A stretch of 64,000 nucleotides of DNA, from the NCBI GenBank assembly GCA_021806235.1, contig JAJZXU010000026.1:62001-126000 (forward strand), given 5' to 3'. How positions within the stretch are numbered: position 1 is the stretch's first letter; every line of letters begins with the position of its first letter. Positions 1 to 8,116 of this stretch are shown one piece after another. Source of the stretch: Thermoplasmata archaeon. GTDB lineage: Archaea > Thermoplasmatota > Thermoplasmata > Thermoplasmatales > Thermoplasmataceae. The notes beneath the pieces were generated by a model that had not been told where the DNA came from, did not search any database, and saw nothing but the letters and a program-made list of their open reading frames with translations. The position numbers and the translations under genes were made by a program.

Positions 1-345
1 TATAACTACGTGTGGATAAGAATATGCCCTGGACGGCATTATGTGTATTAATCCACCAACTATCGCCAGAATTATTGCATATACGAAAGTTATAGGATAA
101 AAATGCCTTAATTTTGGGATATTAAATTTATTTTTTATGGTTCTGTATATTAAAAATCCTATCATCACTGAACCTGTAATTAATAAAATGTCCACTATTG
201 ATGTATATATTTCTGCATGGTATAATGTTACATTATAATCTGTTGATGTCGGATAAAAATAAATTCCATATCTGGCATAAAATTCATATGCATTAATTAT
301 AAGTAAAACCCCGGTAAAGAAAATTATAATATCTTTATTCTTCAT
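1..345 (-). CDS. Membrane protein, C-terminus cut off by window edge
   Basis: An open frame reads leftwards from an ATG at 345 and is still open at base 1, giving 115 residues. I recognise no family. The visible part starts with a hydrophobic stretch at residues 6-20, followed by an aromatic-rich loop. Two more likely membrane segments lie near residues 48-67 and 86-101, with a basic loop (RTIKNKFN) between them. A TATA-like run at about 365-381 sits 20-35 bases before the ATG, fitting a leaderless start. The next gene to the right diverges from it. It is probably a small integral membrane protein; how much is missing cannot be judged. Confidence 0.6.
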   Translation of the reverse strand, partial: MKNKDIIIFFTGVLLIINAYEFYARYGIYFYPTSTDYNVTLYHAEIYTSIVDILLITGSVMIGFLIYRTIKNKFNIPKLRHFYPITFVYAIILAIVGGLIHIMPSRAYSYPHVVI

Positions 346-521
346 AATAGTGTATTTTTTTATCAAATAAATATATAAATATAGAATAACATCTATAATA
401 GAGAATTTTTATAAATTTTTATAATTTGACGTGGTTAATTATTTATAGTTAATTACTGACATTTTTGCTGTATTGAATTCCTGTTGAACACCCATTAGAC
501 CATTTTATGTGAACATGTTAA

Positions 522-536
522 GGGTATAAGTTACCC
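522..536. other. Small perfect hairpin in the 346-619 intergenic region
   Basis: GGGTA at 522-526 pairs with TACCC at 532-536 across a five-base loop. The spacer of 274 bases between the divergent genes at 345 and 620 otherwise holds AT-rich promoter sequence, one T-run near 571-577 and no credible reading frame. The hairpin could be a regulator site or part of a small RNA, or it may be chance. Confidence 0.25.
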
Positions 537-590
537 GGCAATCAATCATAAATCGGGGTTTATAAGAATACTTTTTTACCTTACATAATA

Positions 591-598
591 TTTAAATT
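591..598 (+). promoter_or_regulatory. TATA-like element for the CBS/citrate synthase unit
   Basis: TTTAAATT lies 22-29 bases before the ATG at 620, the distance expected if transcription starts at or just before the start codon. No ribosome-binding site precedes this ATG, so leaderless initiation is likely. Confidence 0.5.
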
Positions 599-619
599 TC
601 ATTTAATAATATTATAATT

Positions 620-1042
620 ATGAGTCTTGAAATAAAAAATATTATGCATAAGCCTCCGCTTTATATATCCGAAACTTCGACTATATACGAAGGTGCTAAG
701 AAAATGTTAGATGAAAATAAGGGTTCGTTACTCATAGGAAATGATAATGAATTAAAGGGCATAGTAACGGAACGCGATATAATAAGGGCAATTGCTGTAG
801 GAAAGGACCTAAACACAAAAATTATTGAAATTGCAACAAAGGAAAATCTTATAACAATAACTGAAGATGATAACATTACAAAGGCCGCAGTTTTGATGAG
901 CAAACACAATATAAGGCATTTGATAGTGAAAACTGGAAATAAAGTTTCAGGAATACTATCAACACGTGATTTAATGCGTGAGCGCAACACATTGAAGGAA
1001 TTGTCCAAAGTTAAGAATTCAGAATGGTATGGAAGTGATTAA
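620..1042 (+). CDS. Two-CBS-domain protein
   Basis: The 140-residue protein consists of almost nothing but a tandem pair of CBS domains. The first covers about residues 8-60 and ends in the typical GIVTERDIIRAI strand-helix. The second covers about residues 70-125 and ends in GILSTRDLMRERN. CBS pairs (Bateman modules) bind adenine nucleotides, SAM or similar ligands and regulate partner proteins. No catalytic or DNA-binding domain is fused here. The stop codon is one base before the citrate synthase start, so the two are very probably co-transcribed. A role in sensing energy charge for the citric acid cycle genes is inference from position. The start has no ribosome-binding site but a TATA-like box at 591-598, so the mRNA is probably leaderless. 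Confidence 0.88.
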   Translation: MSLEIKNIMHKPPLYISETSTIYEGAKKMLDENKGSLLIGNDNELKGIVTERDIIRAIAVGKDLNTKIIEIATKENLITITEDDNITKAAVLMSKHNIRHLIVKTGNKVSGILSTRDLMRERNTLKELSKVKNSEWYGSD

Positions 1043-1043
1043 A

Positions 1044-2168
1044 ATGGCAGTAAGTCTTGGATTAGAAGATGTTTTTATAAAATATACAGGATTGACATAT
1101 ATAGATGGCAATGCGGGAATATTAAGGTATCGTGGTTATGACGTGAATGACCTCGTGAAAAATTGTTCCTTTGAGGAAGTGGCATATTTAATGACATATG
1201 GTGAATTACCCAATAAAGAACAGTTATCAAAATTTGAGGATGAATTGAAAAGCAGTTATAAATTGCCCGATCATGTGTTATCATTGATATCTGAACTACC
1301 TGAGGAATCCGACACCTTAACAATGATGGAAACTGCATTTGCATCATTATCGTCAGGGGATTATAAATGGGATAAGGATAATGATAAAAAACAGGTAGCG
1401 AAAATACTGGGTGAAGACCTGGGAATAATATCAAACATATACAGGCATAAAACAGGTAAAAAATTACAGAATCCAGATCCGAAATATGGCTATGCTGAGG
1501 CATTTTTAAGGAATTGCCTTGGTGATAATGTGAATGAAAAAAAGATAGGTGCAATGAATTCAGCATTGATAATATATGTGGACCATGAAGTACCTGCCTC
1601 AACAACAGCCGCTCTGGTTGCATCATCAACATTATCTGATATGTATTCATGCATAACAGCTGCAATAGCCGCATTAAAAGGTCCTCTACACGGTGGAGCC
1701 GCAGAAGCAGCATATAAGCAGTTGTTGCAAATAAAAACTACCGATAACGTTGAACCATGGTTCAATAAAAATATTCTTGAGGACAAAAAGAGATTGATGG
1801 GCTTCGGTCACAGGGTTTACAGGACATATGATCCCAGAATGAAGATATTTAAGGGCATAGCCAAGGATATGATAACGGATAATGAGCAGAAAAAACTGCT
1901 TGACATTGCAGAGAAACTTGAAGATCTTGGTGTTAAAACCTTTGGATCAAAGGGAATATACCCGAATACGGATTATTACTCTGGAATAGTTTTCAATGAA
2001 ATTGGTTTTCCCATAACAATGTTCACAACATTATTCGGTTTTTCCAGGGTTCTGGGATGGTTGGCACACATAACAGAATACGTTGAGGACGAGGAACGCC
2101 TGATAAGGCCAAGAGCAATTTACACCGGGCCGGAAGAAAGAGCTTTTATAAAAATAGATAAGAGATAA
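1044..2168 (+). CDS. gltA: Citrate synthase
   Basis: Condenses oxaloacetate and acetyl-CoA to citrate, the entry step of the citric acid cycle. The catalytic triad is visible: His216 in GPLHGGAAEAAY, His256 in GFGHRVYRTYDPR and Asp310 in PNTDYYSG. The 374-residue length matches archaeal and Gram-positive short-form enzymes rather than the longer NADH-regulated type. I place the start at the ATG at 1044 instead of the upstream in-frame ATG at 1029. The sequence GGAAGTGATT at 1031-1040 is a good ribosome-binding site for 1044, and the upstream ATG lies inside the CBS gene. The enzyme could in principle be a 2-methylcitrate synthase, which sequence alone does not exclude. The neighbouring malate dehydrogenase and succinate dehydrogenase support the citrate assignment. 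Confidence 0.95.
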   Translation: MAVSLGLEDVFIKYTGLTYIDGNAGILRYRGYDVNDLVKNCSFEEVAYLMTYGELPNKEQLSKFEDELKSSYKLPDHVLSLISELPEESDTLTMMETAFASLSSGDYKWDKDNDKKQVAKILGEDLGIISNIYRHKTGKKLQNPDPKYGYAEAFLRNCLGDNVNEKKIGAMNSALIIYVDHEVPASTTAALVASSTLSDMYSCITAAIAALKGPLHGGAAEAAYKQLLQIKTTDNVEPWFNKNILEDKKRLMGFGHRVYRTYDPRMKIFKGIAKDMITDNEQKKLLDIAEKLEDLGVKTFGSKGIYPNTDYYSGIVFNEIGFPITMFTTLFGFSRVLGWLAHITEYVEDEERLIRPRAIYTGPEERAFIKIDKR

Positions 2169-2254
2169 ATTTTTATTTTATTACTGATAAATTTTATAAC
2201 AAATTCTTTTTTAGACAATACAAAAATTTTTAATTTTGATAAACATATCAATGC

Positions 2255-3226
2255 ATGGATAAAAAGGTCTCTATTATAGGAGCAGGCGCCGTAGGTGCAA
2301 GCGTTGCACAGGTTCTTGCAATAAAAGGTATAGCTGATATAAATATCTTTGATATCGTTGAGGGTGTTGCAGAGGGTAAGGCCCTTGATATACAGGAGGG
2401 AGCCCCGCATTTTGGGTTTGACTGCAAATTAAAAGGTTTCTGTACAAAAGATGAAGCAATGTATAAGAATCTTGAGGGGTCAGATGTAATAGTTGTTACT
2501 GCAGGGCTTGCAAGAAGGCCCGGAATGAGCAGGGATGACTTGCTGGTAAAAAACATAAGCATAATGAAGAATATCGGTGAAAATATAAAGAAATACTCAC
2601 CGAGGTCAATAATAGTTACAGTTACAAATCCCGCAGATATTATGGCATATGCAATAGAAAAGTCATCTGGCATTAGCCATGAAAGGATAATGGGCCTTGG
2701 TGGATCACTTGACAGCTCAAGGTTCAGAACATTTCTGGCAGAGGCCCTGGATGTTTCCGTGGAGGATGTAAATGCCTTTGTTATAGGTGGCCACGGTGAT
2801 GACATGGTACCATTTATCAGGTATTCTAACGTCTCTGGAATACCAATATCGGATTTATTAAGTGCGGATAAAATAAATGCAATAATAAAGAGAACAAGGT
2901 TTGGTGGTGGTGAAATACTTGACTACTATAAAAACGGAACGGCATTTTATGCACCATCAATATCAATATCCGTGATGGTTGAATCAATAATAAATGACAA
3001 AAAAAGGGTAATACCATGTGCTGCATATTTAACAGATGAACATGCAAAACATTACGGAATAAATAATATGTTCATTGGGGTTCCAATAAAAATCGGTAAA
3101 AACGGTGTTGAAAAGATATACGATTTAAATTTCAACGATGACGAATTAAAAGAATGGAATAAAGGCGTGGAATCTGTCAAGAGCAACTGTAAAATAGCCG
3201 ATGATTATTTCAGCAAAAACCAGTAA
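2255..3226 (+). CDS. mdh: Malate dehydrogenase (LDH-like)
   Basis: Oxidises malate to oxaloacetate with NAD(P). The 323-residue protein is of the LDH-like MDH family. The Rossmann motif GAGAVGAS is at residues 8-15. The mobile loop reads LARRPGMSRDD, where arginine at the substrate-specificity position favours malate over lactate. The catalytic His180 sits in GGHGDDMVP. An upstream ATG at 2251 stops after three codons, so 2255 is the start. An A/T-rich element at about 2226-2236 fits leaderless transcription. The gene lies 86 bases after citrate synthase and 90 before sdhA, in the same direction. A seven-T run after the stop suggests that it ends its own transcript. Confidence 0.94.
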   Translation: MDKKVSIIGAGAVGASVAQVLAIKGIADINIFDIVEGVAEGKALDIQEGAPHFGFDCKLKGFCTKDEAMYKNLEGSDVIVVTAGLARRPGMSRDDLLVKNISIMKNIGENIKKYSPRSIIVTVTNPADIMAYAIEKSSGISHERIMGLGGSLDSSRFRTFLAEALDVSVEDVNAFVIGGHGDDMVPFIRYSNVSGIPISDLLSADKINAIIKRTRFGGGEILDYYKNGTAFYAPSISISVMVESIINDKKRVIPCAAYLTDEHAKHYGINNMFIGVPIKIGKNGVEKIYDLNFNDDELKEWNKGVESVKSNCKIADDYFSKNQ

Positions 3227-3246
3227 TTTTAAATTTTTTTACTTTT
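3227..3246 (+). terminator. T-rich putative terminator after mdh
   Basis: Directly after the mdh stop codon there are two T-rich tracts, including seven consecutive T at 3234-3240. Archaeal termination commonly uses such U-tracts without a hairpin. Function is inferred from composition and position only. Confidence 0.35.
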
Positions 3247-3316
3247 AGTTTTAAAGCAAAATCTTATATTTTATTTAATTATATCACATAATAAACTATA
3301 TATTGGTGATTATCTG

Positions 3317-5011
3317 ATGGAAAAAAAAGAATATGATGCAGTTATTTTAGGAGGGGGACTCGCAGGTTTAATGGCAGCCAATATTGTTGCCTCTGCAGGT
3401 TTTTCCGTGGCAGTTGTCTCAAAGGTATTTCCCACAAGGTCGCATTCAGCCGCAGCCGAGGGGGGGATAGCGGCATATATAAAGGGTAATTCAGATCCAA
3501 ACGATGACCCAGATTTTATGTCATATGATGAGGTTAAGGGCGGTGATTATTTAGTAGATCAGGATGCTGCAGAATTATTATCTGCCAAATCCGGAGAAAT
3601 TGTCCACATTCTTGACGCGTGGGGTGCCCCTTTTAACAGGCAGCCGGATGGAAGAATAGCATTGAGATATTTTGGTGGGCAGACATATCCAAGAACAAGG
3701 TTTGTTGCTGATAAAACCGGTATGGCATTGCTGCATACATTATTCGAACACGCAACAGGATTTAAAAATATAGATTTTTATAATGAGTATTACGTTTTAG
3801 ATATAGTCAAGGAGGGAAAGGATGTAAATGGCCTTGTTGCAATGGAAATGAAAACAATGGATCCGGTATACCTGAAATCACGGGCATTATTGATAGCTGC
3901 CGGTGGACTGGGCATGTTGTATAAACATACAACAAACAGTTATATAAACACGGGCGATGGTTATGGCATAGCCCTGAGATCCGGTGTTGCGTTAAAAGAC
4001 CCGGAATTTGTCCAGTTTCATCCAACAGGCTTATATCCATCAGATATCTTAATAAGTGAGGCTGCAAGGGCAGAGGGGGGAATACTGAAAAATAATAAGG
4101 GAGAAAGGTTCATGGCAAGATATGCGCCGCATAAATTTGACCTTGCCCCAAGAGATATAGTATCAAGGTCAATGACAATTGAAATACGGGAAGGAAGAGG
4201 CTTTAAAGGTGGTTATTTAGGCCTTGATTTAACACATTTAGGTAAGGAATATATAATGGAAAGGCTGAGTTTAGCATATGACGCTGCTAAAACTTTTTCC
4301 GGTGTTGATGCCACAGAGGAGATGATTCCTGTAAGGCCAGCACAGCATTATTTCATGGGAGGAATAGATGTTGACATAACCGGATCAAACCATGATTTAA
4401 ACGGTATTTTTGCCGCCGGAGAGGCCGCCTGTGTTTCCGTTCATGGAGCTAACAGGTTGGGGTCTAATTCATTGCTTGAAACTTTAGTTTATGGAAGGGA
4501 AACCGGAGATTCAATGGTAAACTTTCTTAAAAGCCATAAAAATGTTGAATCAAACAGCAATGTTGATGATATTGTAAATACTGCGTATTTATATATAAAG
4601 AGGGAGAGTGGAGAGCATTTCGGCACATTACTGAACGAACTCAGGGATATAATGTGGGAAAATGTTGGTATTTTCAGGGATAAAAAGAAATTAGAAGAGG
4701 CAGTAGGGAAAATATCGGATTTAAGAAAAAGATCAGTAAATATGTATGTAACCGATAAAAGCAGTAATTATAACACAGAGGTTTTCAATGCCTTTGAAAC
4801 AAGGAATATGTTAGATGTGGCATTAGCCGTATCCTCAGCGGCACTGAATAGAAAGGAAACCAGGGGTGCACATTACAGGGATGATTATCCAAATAGGGAT
4901 GATGACAACTGGATGAAACATACAGTAGCATATCTTGGTGACAGTGAAATAAAAATATCCTATAAGCCCGTTAATTTCACAAGGTGGAAACCTGAACCGA
5001 GGGTGTATTAA
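3317..5011 (+). CDS. sdhA: Succinate dehydrogenase flavoprotein subunit
   Basis: The catalytic subunit of succinate:quinone reductase, oxidising succinate to fumarate on FAD. The dinucleotide-binding motif GGGLAG is at residues 12-17. His43 in [11 protein letters not shown] is the expected covalent FAD ligand. Substrate and FAD motifs HPTGLYP, ARAEGG and [11 protein letters not shown] follow, and the C-terminal capping domain ends near residue 564, a usual length. The motif [11 protein letters not shown] is intact, so activity is likely. GGTGAT at 3305-3310, six bases before the ATG, is a ribosome-binding site. The gene begins a tight four-gene unit: sdhB starts one base after its stop. Fumarate reductase is the same fold, but the aerobic cycle genes around it favour succinate oxidation. 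Confidence 0.95.
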   Translation: MEKKEYDAVILGGGLAGLMAANIVASAGFSVAVVSKVFPTRSHSAAAEGGIAAYIKGNSDPNDDPDFMSYDEVKGGDYLVDQDAAELLSAKSGEIVHILDAWGAPFNRQPDGRIALRYFGGQTYPRTRFVADKTGMALLHTLFEHATGFKNIDFYNEYYVLDIVKEGKDVNGLVAMEMKTMDPVYLKSRALLIAAGGLGMLYKHTTNSYINTGDGYGIALRSGVALKDPEFVQFHPTGLYPSDILISEAARAEGGILKNNKGERFMARYAPHKFDLAPRDIVSRSMTIEIREGRGFKGGYLGLDLTHLGKEYIMERLSLAYDAAKTFSGVDATEEMIPVRPAQHYFMGGIDVDITGSNHDLNGIFAAGEAACVSVHGANRLGSNSLLETLVYGRETGDSMVNFLKSHKNVESNSNVDDIVNTAYLYIKRESGEHFGTLLNELRDIMWENVGIFRDKKKLEEAVGKISDLRKRSVNMYVTDKSSNYNTEVFNAFETRNMLDVALAVSSAALNRKETRGAHYRDDYPNRDDDNWMKHTVAYLGDSEIKISYKPVNFTRWKPEPRVY

Positions 5012-5012
5012 A

Positions 5013-5957
5013 ATGGAAGAGAAGGAAATAACTGTTAATGTAAAAAAATATAATGAAAAAGATGGTGTTTTCTGGAAATCATACAGGGTAAAAGCCGATA
5101 GGTACACACAGATGACGGAAGTTTTAAGAAGAATAAAAACAGAGCAGGACCCCTCATTATCGTACAGGGCATCATGCCATATGGCAGTATGTGGCAGCTG
5201 TTCAATGAAAATAAATGGTATACCATCACTGGCATGTAAAACAATGGCTTTTAAGGTAATGGACGAAAAAGGTGAAATAAATCTGGAAAGCATGGACTAT
5301 TATACAGAGGTCAGGGATTTAATACCGGATGTCGATACCTTTTATGACAGAATGTATAAGGTAATGCCAAGGTTATATGCCGATGAGGAGGTAATAGAAG
5401 GTAAGGAAGAACAGAGAATGCTGCCGGAAGAACAGAAAGAGGTCTGGAAGTTTCAGGGATGCATATACTGTGGCCTGTGTGTTTCCGCATGTCCATCGGT
5501 GAAGGCGGATGAAAAGTTTCTGGGGCCTGCAGCACACGCAAAGGGCTACAGGTACATTGCAGATGACAGGGATACAAAAAAGGAGGAGAGAATAGATATG
5601 TTAATGGACAGTGCGTGGAGATGCACCTCATGTTACATGTGCTATGAGGTATGTCCACAGGATGTCCAGCCTGTGATAGCAATAAAGAAAACAAGGTCAC
5701 ACCTTGATGACTACAGAGGACCTGAAACAGATGTAATAACAATGGCAAGGAAGCACGACAATGCCATATTGGAACTGATAAACGATACCGGTAAAATAAA
5801 AGAATCATCGTTATATCTAAAAACATTCGGTTTTGGTGAGGCCATAAAGGATTCTATAAATATGTTGAAATCCGGGAAAATAAAGTATGCATTTACAAAG
5901 GATAACAATGTTAAGAATATTAATGAAATAAAAAAAATAATGGGTGATAAAAAATGA
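5013..5957 (+). CDS. sdhB: Succinate dehydrogenase iron-sulfur subunit
   Basis: Carries electrons from SdhA to the membrane-facing subunit. A plant-type [2Fe-2S] domain holds Cys55, Cys60, Cys63 and Cys75. Two further clusters follow: Cys150-153-156-160 ([12 protein letters not shown]) and Cys204-207-210-214 ([12 protein letters not shown]). The last site has a full CxxCxxCxxxCP set, so it should hold a second [4Fe-4S] cluster instead of the [3Fe-4S] cluster of classical SdhB. This is known for archaeal E-type enzymes. The C-terminal 100 residues are longer than in bacterial SdhB. It starts one base after sdhA and overlaps sdhE by four bases (ATGA), so the unit is one transcript. Confidence 0.94.
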   Translation: MEEKEITVNVKKYNEKDGVFWKSYRVKADRYTQMTEVLRRIKTEQDPSLSYRASCHMAVCGSCSMKINGIPSLACKTMAFKVMDEKGEINLESMDYYTEVRDLIPDVDTFYDRMYKVMPRLYADEEVIEGKEEQRMLPEEQKEVWKFQGCIYCGLCVSACPSVKADEKFLGPAAHAKGYRYIADDRDTKKEERIDMLMDSAWRCTSCYMCYEVCPQDVQPVIAIKKTRSHLDDYRGPETDVITMARKHDNAILELINDTGKIKESSLYLKTFGFGEAIKDSINMLKSGKIKYAFTKDNNVKNINEIKKIMGDKK

Positions 5958-6826
5958 AGGTAGCTTATTATCCGGGATGTGCATCCCATGGAATAGCAAA
6001 AGATGTTGATATAGCCACCCAGCTGGTGGCAAAGGATCTCGATCTGGAATTAATGGAGGTCGATGACTGGAATTGCTGCGGTGGAGGTTTCATGGATGAT
6101 AAAAGCGAGGAAATTCATACAGCATTGAACTTAAGAAATTTAGAAAAGGTAAAAACTATGGGTTTTGAGAAGATGTCAACTCCATGCAGTGTATGCTTAA
6201 ATTCGCATAGAATAGCATCTGATAAATATGAAAAAGATCCAGAATTAAGGGAGAATGTGGACAGGAGATTAAAAAATGCTGATATGGAATACGATGGTAG
6301 CGTTGATTCCGAGCATTTTATATGGACACTGATACGTGATGTTGGTATAGATAAAATAAAAAAGCATGTAAAAAAACCCCTGAAGGGAATAAAAATGGGA
6401 ACATATTACGGCTGCCAGTTATTAAGGCCATACGAGGTAATGGGCTTTGAATCGCCTTACAACCCAAAGAGTGTGATGGATCTGGTGGCTGCAACAGGTG
6501 CAGAACCTGTGGCATTTCCATTAAAAAGTTCATGCTGTGGTTTTCCACTGGTAGGTATAAATCCTCCGGTAGGATTAAAAATGGCCAATAATATTTTAAG
6601 CGATGCAAAGAATAACGGTGCGGAGATGCTGGTACACCCCTGTTCACTGTGCCATTTACAGTTAGACGTAACGCAGTTAAAAATACAGAATCAGTTTAAA
6701 CAGGACTGGACATTACCCGTACTTTATGTAACGCAGTTGCTGGGTTTATCATTCGGTTATACGCCTGAAGAACTGGGTCTTGGTAAAATAGCAAAAGATT
6801 ATCTCAGGGAAAGGGGGTTCGTATGA
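5954..6826 (+). CDS. sdhE: Succinate dehydrogenase CCG-domain subunit (SdhE, HdrB-like)
   Basis: The 290-residue protein contains two cysteine-rich CCG domains as in heterodisulfide reductase HdrB. The first has Cys9, Cys41-Cys42 (CCGGGF) and Cys78/Cys81. The second has Cys154, Cys194-Cys195 (CCGFPL) and Cys230/Cys233. In E-type succinate:quinone reductases this subunit replaces the haem-binding membrane anchors and is thought to bind an iron-sulfur cluster near the quinone. No transmembrane helix is visible, consistent with a monotopic association. GGGTGAT ends five bases before the ATG, a strong ribosome-binding site inside the end of sdhB. The gene is called sdhC in some annotations. Confidence 0.9.
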   Translation: MKVAYYPGCASHGIAKDVDIATQLVAKDLDLELMEVDDWNCCGGGFMDDKSEEIHTALNLRNLEKVKTMGFEKMSTPCSVCLNSHRIASDKYEKDPELRENVDRRLKNADMEYDGSVDSEHFIWTLIRDVGIDKIKKHVKKPLKGIKMGTYYGCQLLRPYEVMGFESPYNPKSVMDLVAATGAEPVAFPLKSSCCGFPLVGINPPVGLKMANNILSDAKNNGAEMLVHPCSLCHLQLDVTQLKIQNQFKQDWTLPVLYVTQLLGLSFGYTPEELGLGKIAKDYLRERGFV

Positions 6827-7170
6827 ATTATAAGGATCTACTGACAGGACTGGAAATTACAGATGAGAAGGAGGTATCACCAAGACCGGGTACCGGCTCA
6901 TTAGCTACAGAGGTCTATTATAAAAAAGATGATTTATTTTACGGAAAATTACACATAAGAAAATCAAACAATGCAATGTACCTATCAATAATATCAAAAA
7001 TACCATTTAACTGGAAATTACTGGTGCCTGATATGAAATTCTCAGGAACTTTAATTGATTCTGCCGGCGGTCTGCTCTGGTTAAAGGAAACTGACAAAAC
7101 AATAGATAAGGATATAGCATATATTGAAAAATATTTAACAGATTTAAAAAATAAAAATAATAAAAATTAA
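6823..7170 (+). CDS. Small protein at SdhF position of E-type succinate dehydrogenase
   Basis: This 115-residue protein overlaps the sdhE stop by four bases (ATGA) and is preceded by AGGGGGTT, so it is surely made with the complex. It has no cysteine motif and no transmembrane helix. The central part (about residues 55-90) alternates hydrophobic and polar residues with several Trp, Leu and Phe. The C-terminus is lysine/asparagine-rich. In Sulfolobales a small fourth gene, SdhF, occupies this place and is thought to dock the complex to the membrane through amphipathic helices. I infer the same role from position and size; the sequence alone does not prove homology. Confidence 0.65.
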   Translation: MNYKDLLTGLEITDEKEVSPRPGTGSLATEVYYKKDDLFYGKLHIRKSNNAMYLSIISKIPFNWKLLVPDMKFSGTLIDSAGGLLWLKETDKTIDKDIAYIEKYLTDLKNKNNKN

Positions 7171-7171
7171 T

Positions 7172-8107
7172 TTATTCTATTTCTTTTTCTATGAATGTTT
7201 TTATTGGGTCAACTATTGTATAGCCATCCTTATCTGAAACATCCTGGTCTGATGGCGGATATTTTATGTAATCAGGCACAATTTTTGATAGCCTTTCAGG
7301 GAAAGACGGTACAGTATTATTTTCATAGAATATTCCTATGGGTATTTTATCTCCCCATTTTAATGATAAATTATATCCCTTGTTGAACTTTTCCTCTTCC
7401 TCTGATTTGTCATTTACAACAGGGTTCCAGGTTTTATCATCTTCCAGCTTATATACCCTCTTTCTGAACCAGTCCAGTGTGTTTACATCATTGTATGTGG
7501 GGCATGGCTGTAATATCTCTATTATGGCAGATCCCTTGTGTTTCATTGCCCTTTCTATTAGCATTGATAACTGTTTTATTTCAGATGAGAAACCTCTGGC
7601 AACAAAGGAATACCCGGAAGTCATGGCTAATGCCACTGGGTTTATTTTATCTAATATATTTGGTCTCGGTATGCTCTTTACCTTCTCATTCAGCGGCATT
7701 GTTGGCGCTGCCTGGCCTTTAGTTAAACCATATACAGCATTATTGTATAACAATACAACTATGCCGGAATTCCTCCTGCCCTCTGCAACTAAATGGCCGG
7801 CACCGATACTTAATAAATCGCCATCTCCACCCATTACCAGTACATTTAAATTCGGGTTTGCCAGTTTAACCCCAACAGCATATGGTATTGACCTGCCATG
7901 CAGTGTATGTGCTCCTGCTATATTTAAATAGTGAGGTGTTTTGCCAGAGCATCCTATTCCGGAAACTGCCACAACATCCTTTGGATCCATTTTCATATCT
8001 GTTAATGCCTGTGTCACAGCTGAAACTATACCAAAATTTCCACAGCCAGGGCACCAGTCTATCGTTATATTACTTCTATAATTATACCTTTCTACACTTT
8101 TTTCCAT
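7172..8107 (-). CDS. 2-oxoacid:ferredoxin oxidoreductase, beta subunit
   Basis: Thiamine-diphosphate subunit of the enzyme that decarboxylates pyruvate or 2-oxoglutarate to the acyl-CoA while reducing ferredoxin. The 311-residue chain has WCPGCG with Cys19 and Cys22, Cys53 in GIGCSGK and Cys202 in LQPCPTYN, the four ligands of a [4Fe-4S] cluster. The TPP/metal motif GDGD at 94-97 is followed by YNNAVYG. GGTGATATAA directly before the ATG is a strong ribosome-binding site that overlaps the stop codon of the alpha gene. There is no fused ferredoxin domain. It converges with the sdh operon across a one-base gap. Substrate choice cannot be read from the sequence; the citric acid cycle context allows a 2-oxoglutarate role. 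Confidence 0.93.
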   Translation of the reverse strand: MEKSVERYNYRSNITIDWCPGCGNFGIVSAVTQALTDMKMDPKDVVAVSGIGCSGKTPHYLNIAGAHTLHGRSIPYAVGVKLANPNLNVLVMGGDGDLLSIGAGHLVAEGRRNSGIVVLLYNNAVYGLTKGQAAPTMPLNEKVKSIPRPNILDKINPVALAMTSGYSFVARGFSSEIKQLSMLIERAMKHKGSAIIEILQPCPTYNDVNTLDWFRKRVYKLEDDKTWNPVVNDKSEEEEKFNKGYNLSLKWGDKIPIGIFYENNTVPSFPERLSKIVPDYIKYPPSDQDVSDKDGYTIVDPIKTFIEKEIE

Positions 8108-8116
8108 TTATATCAC

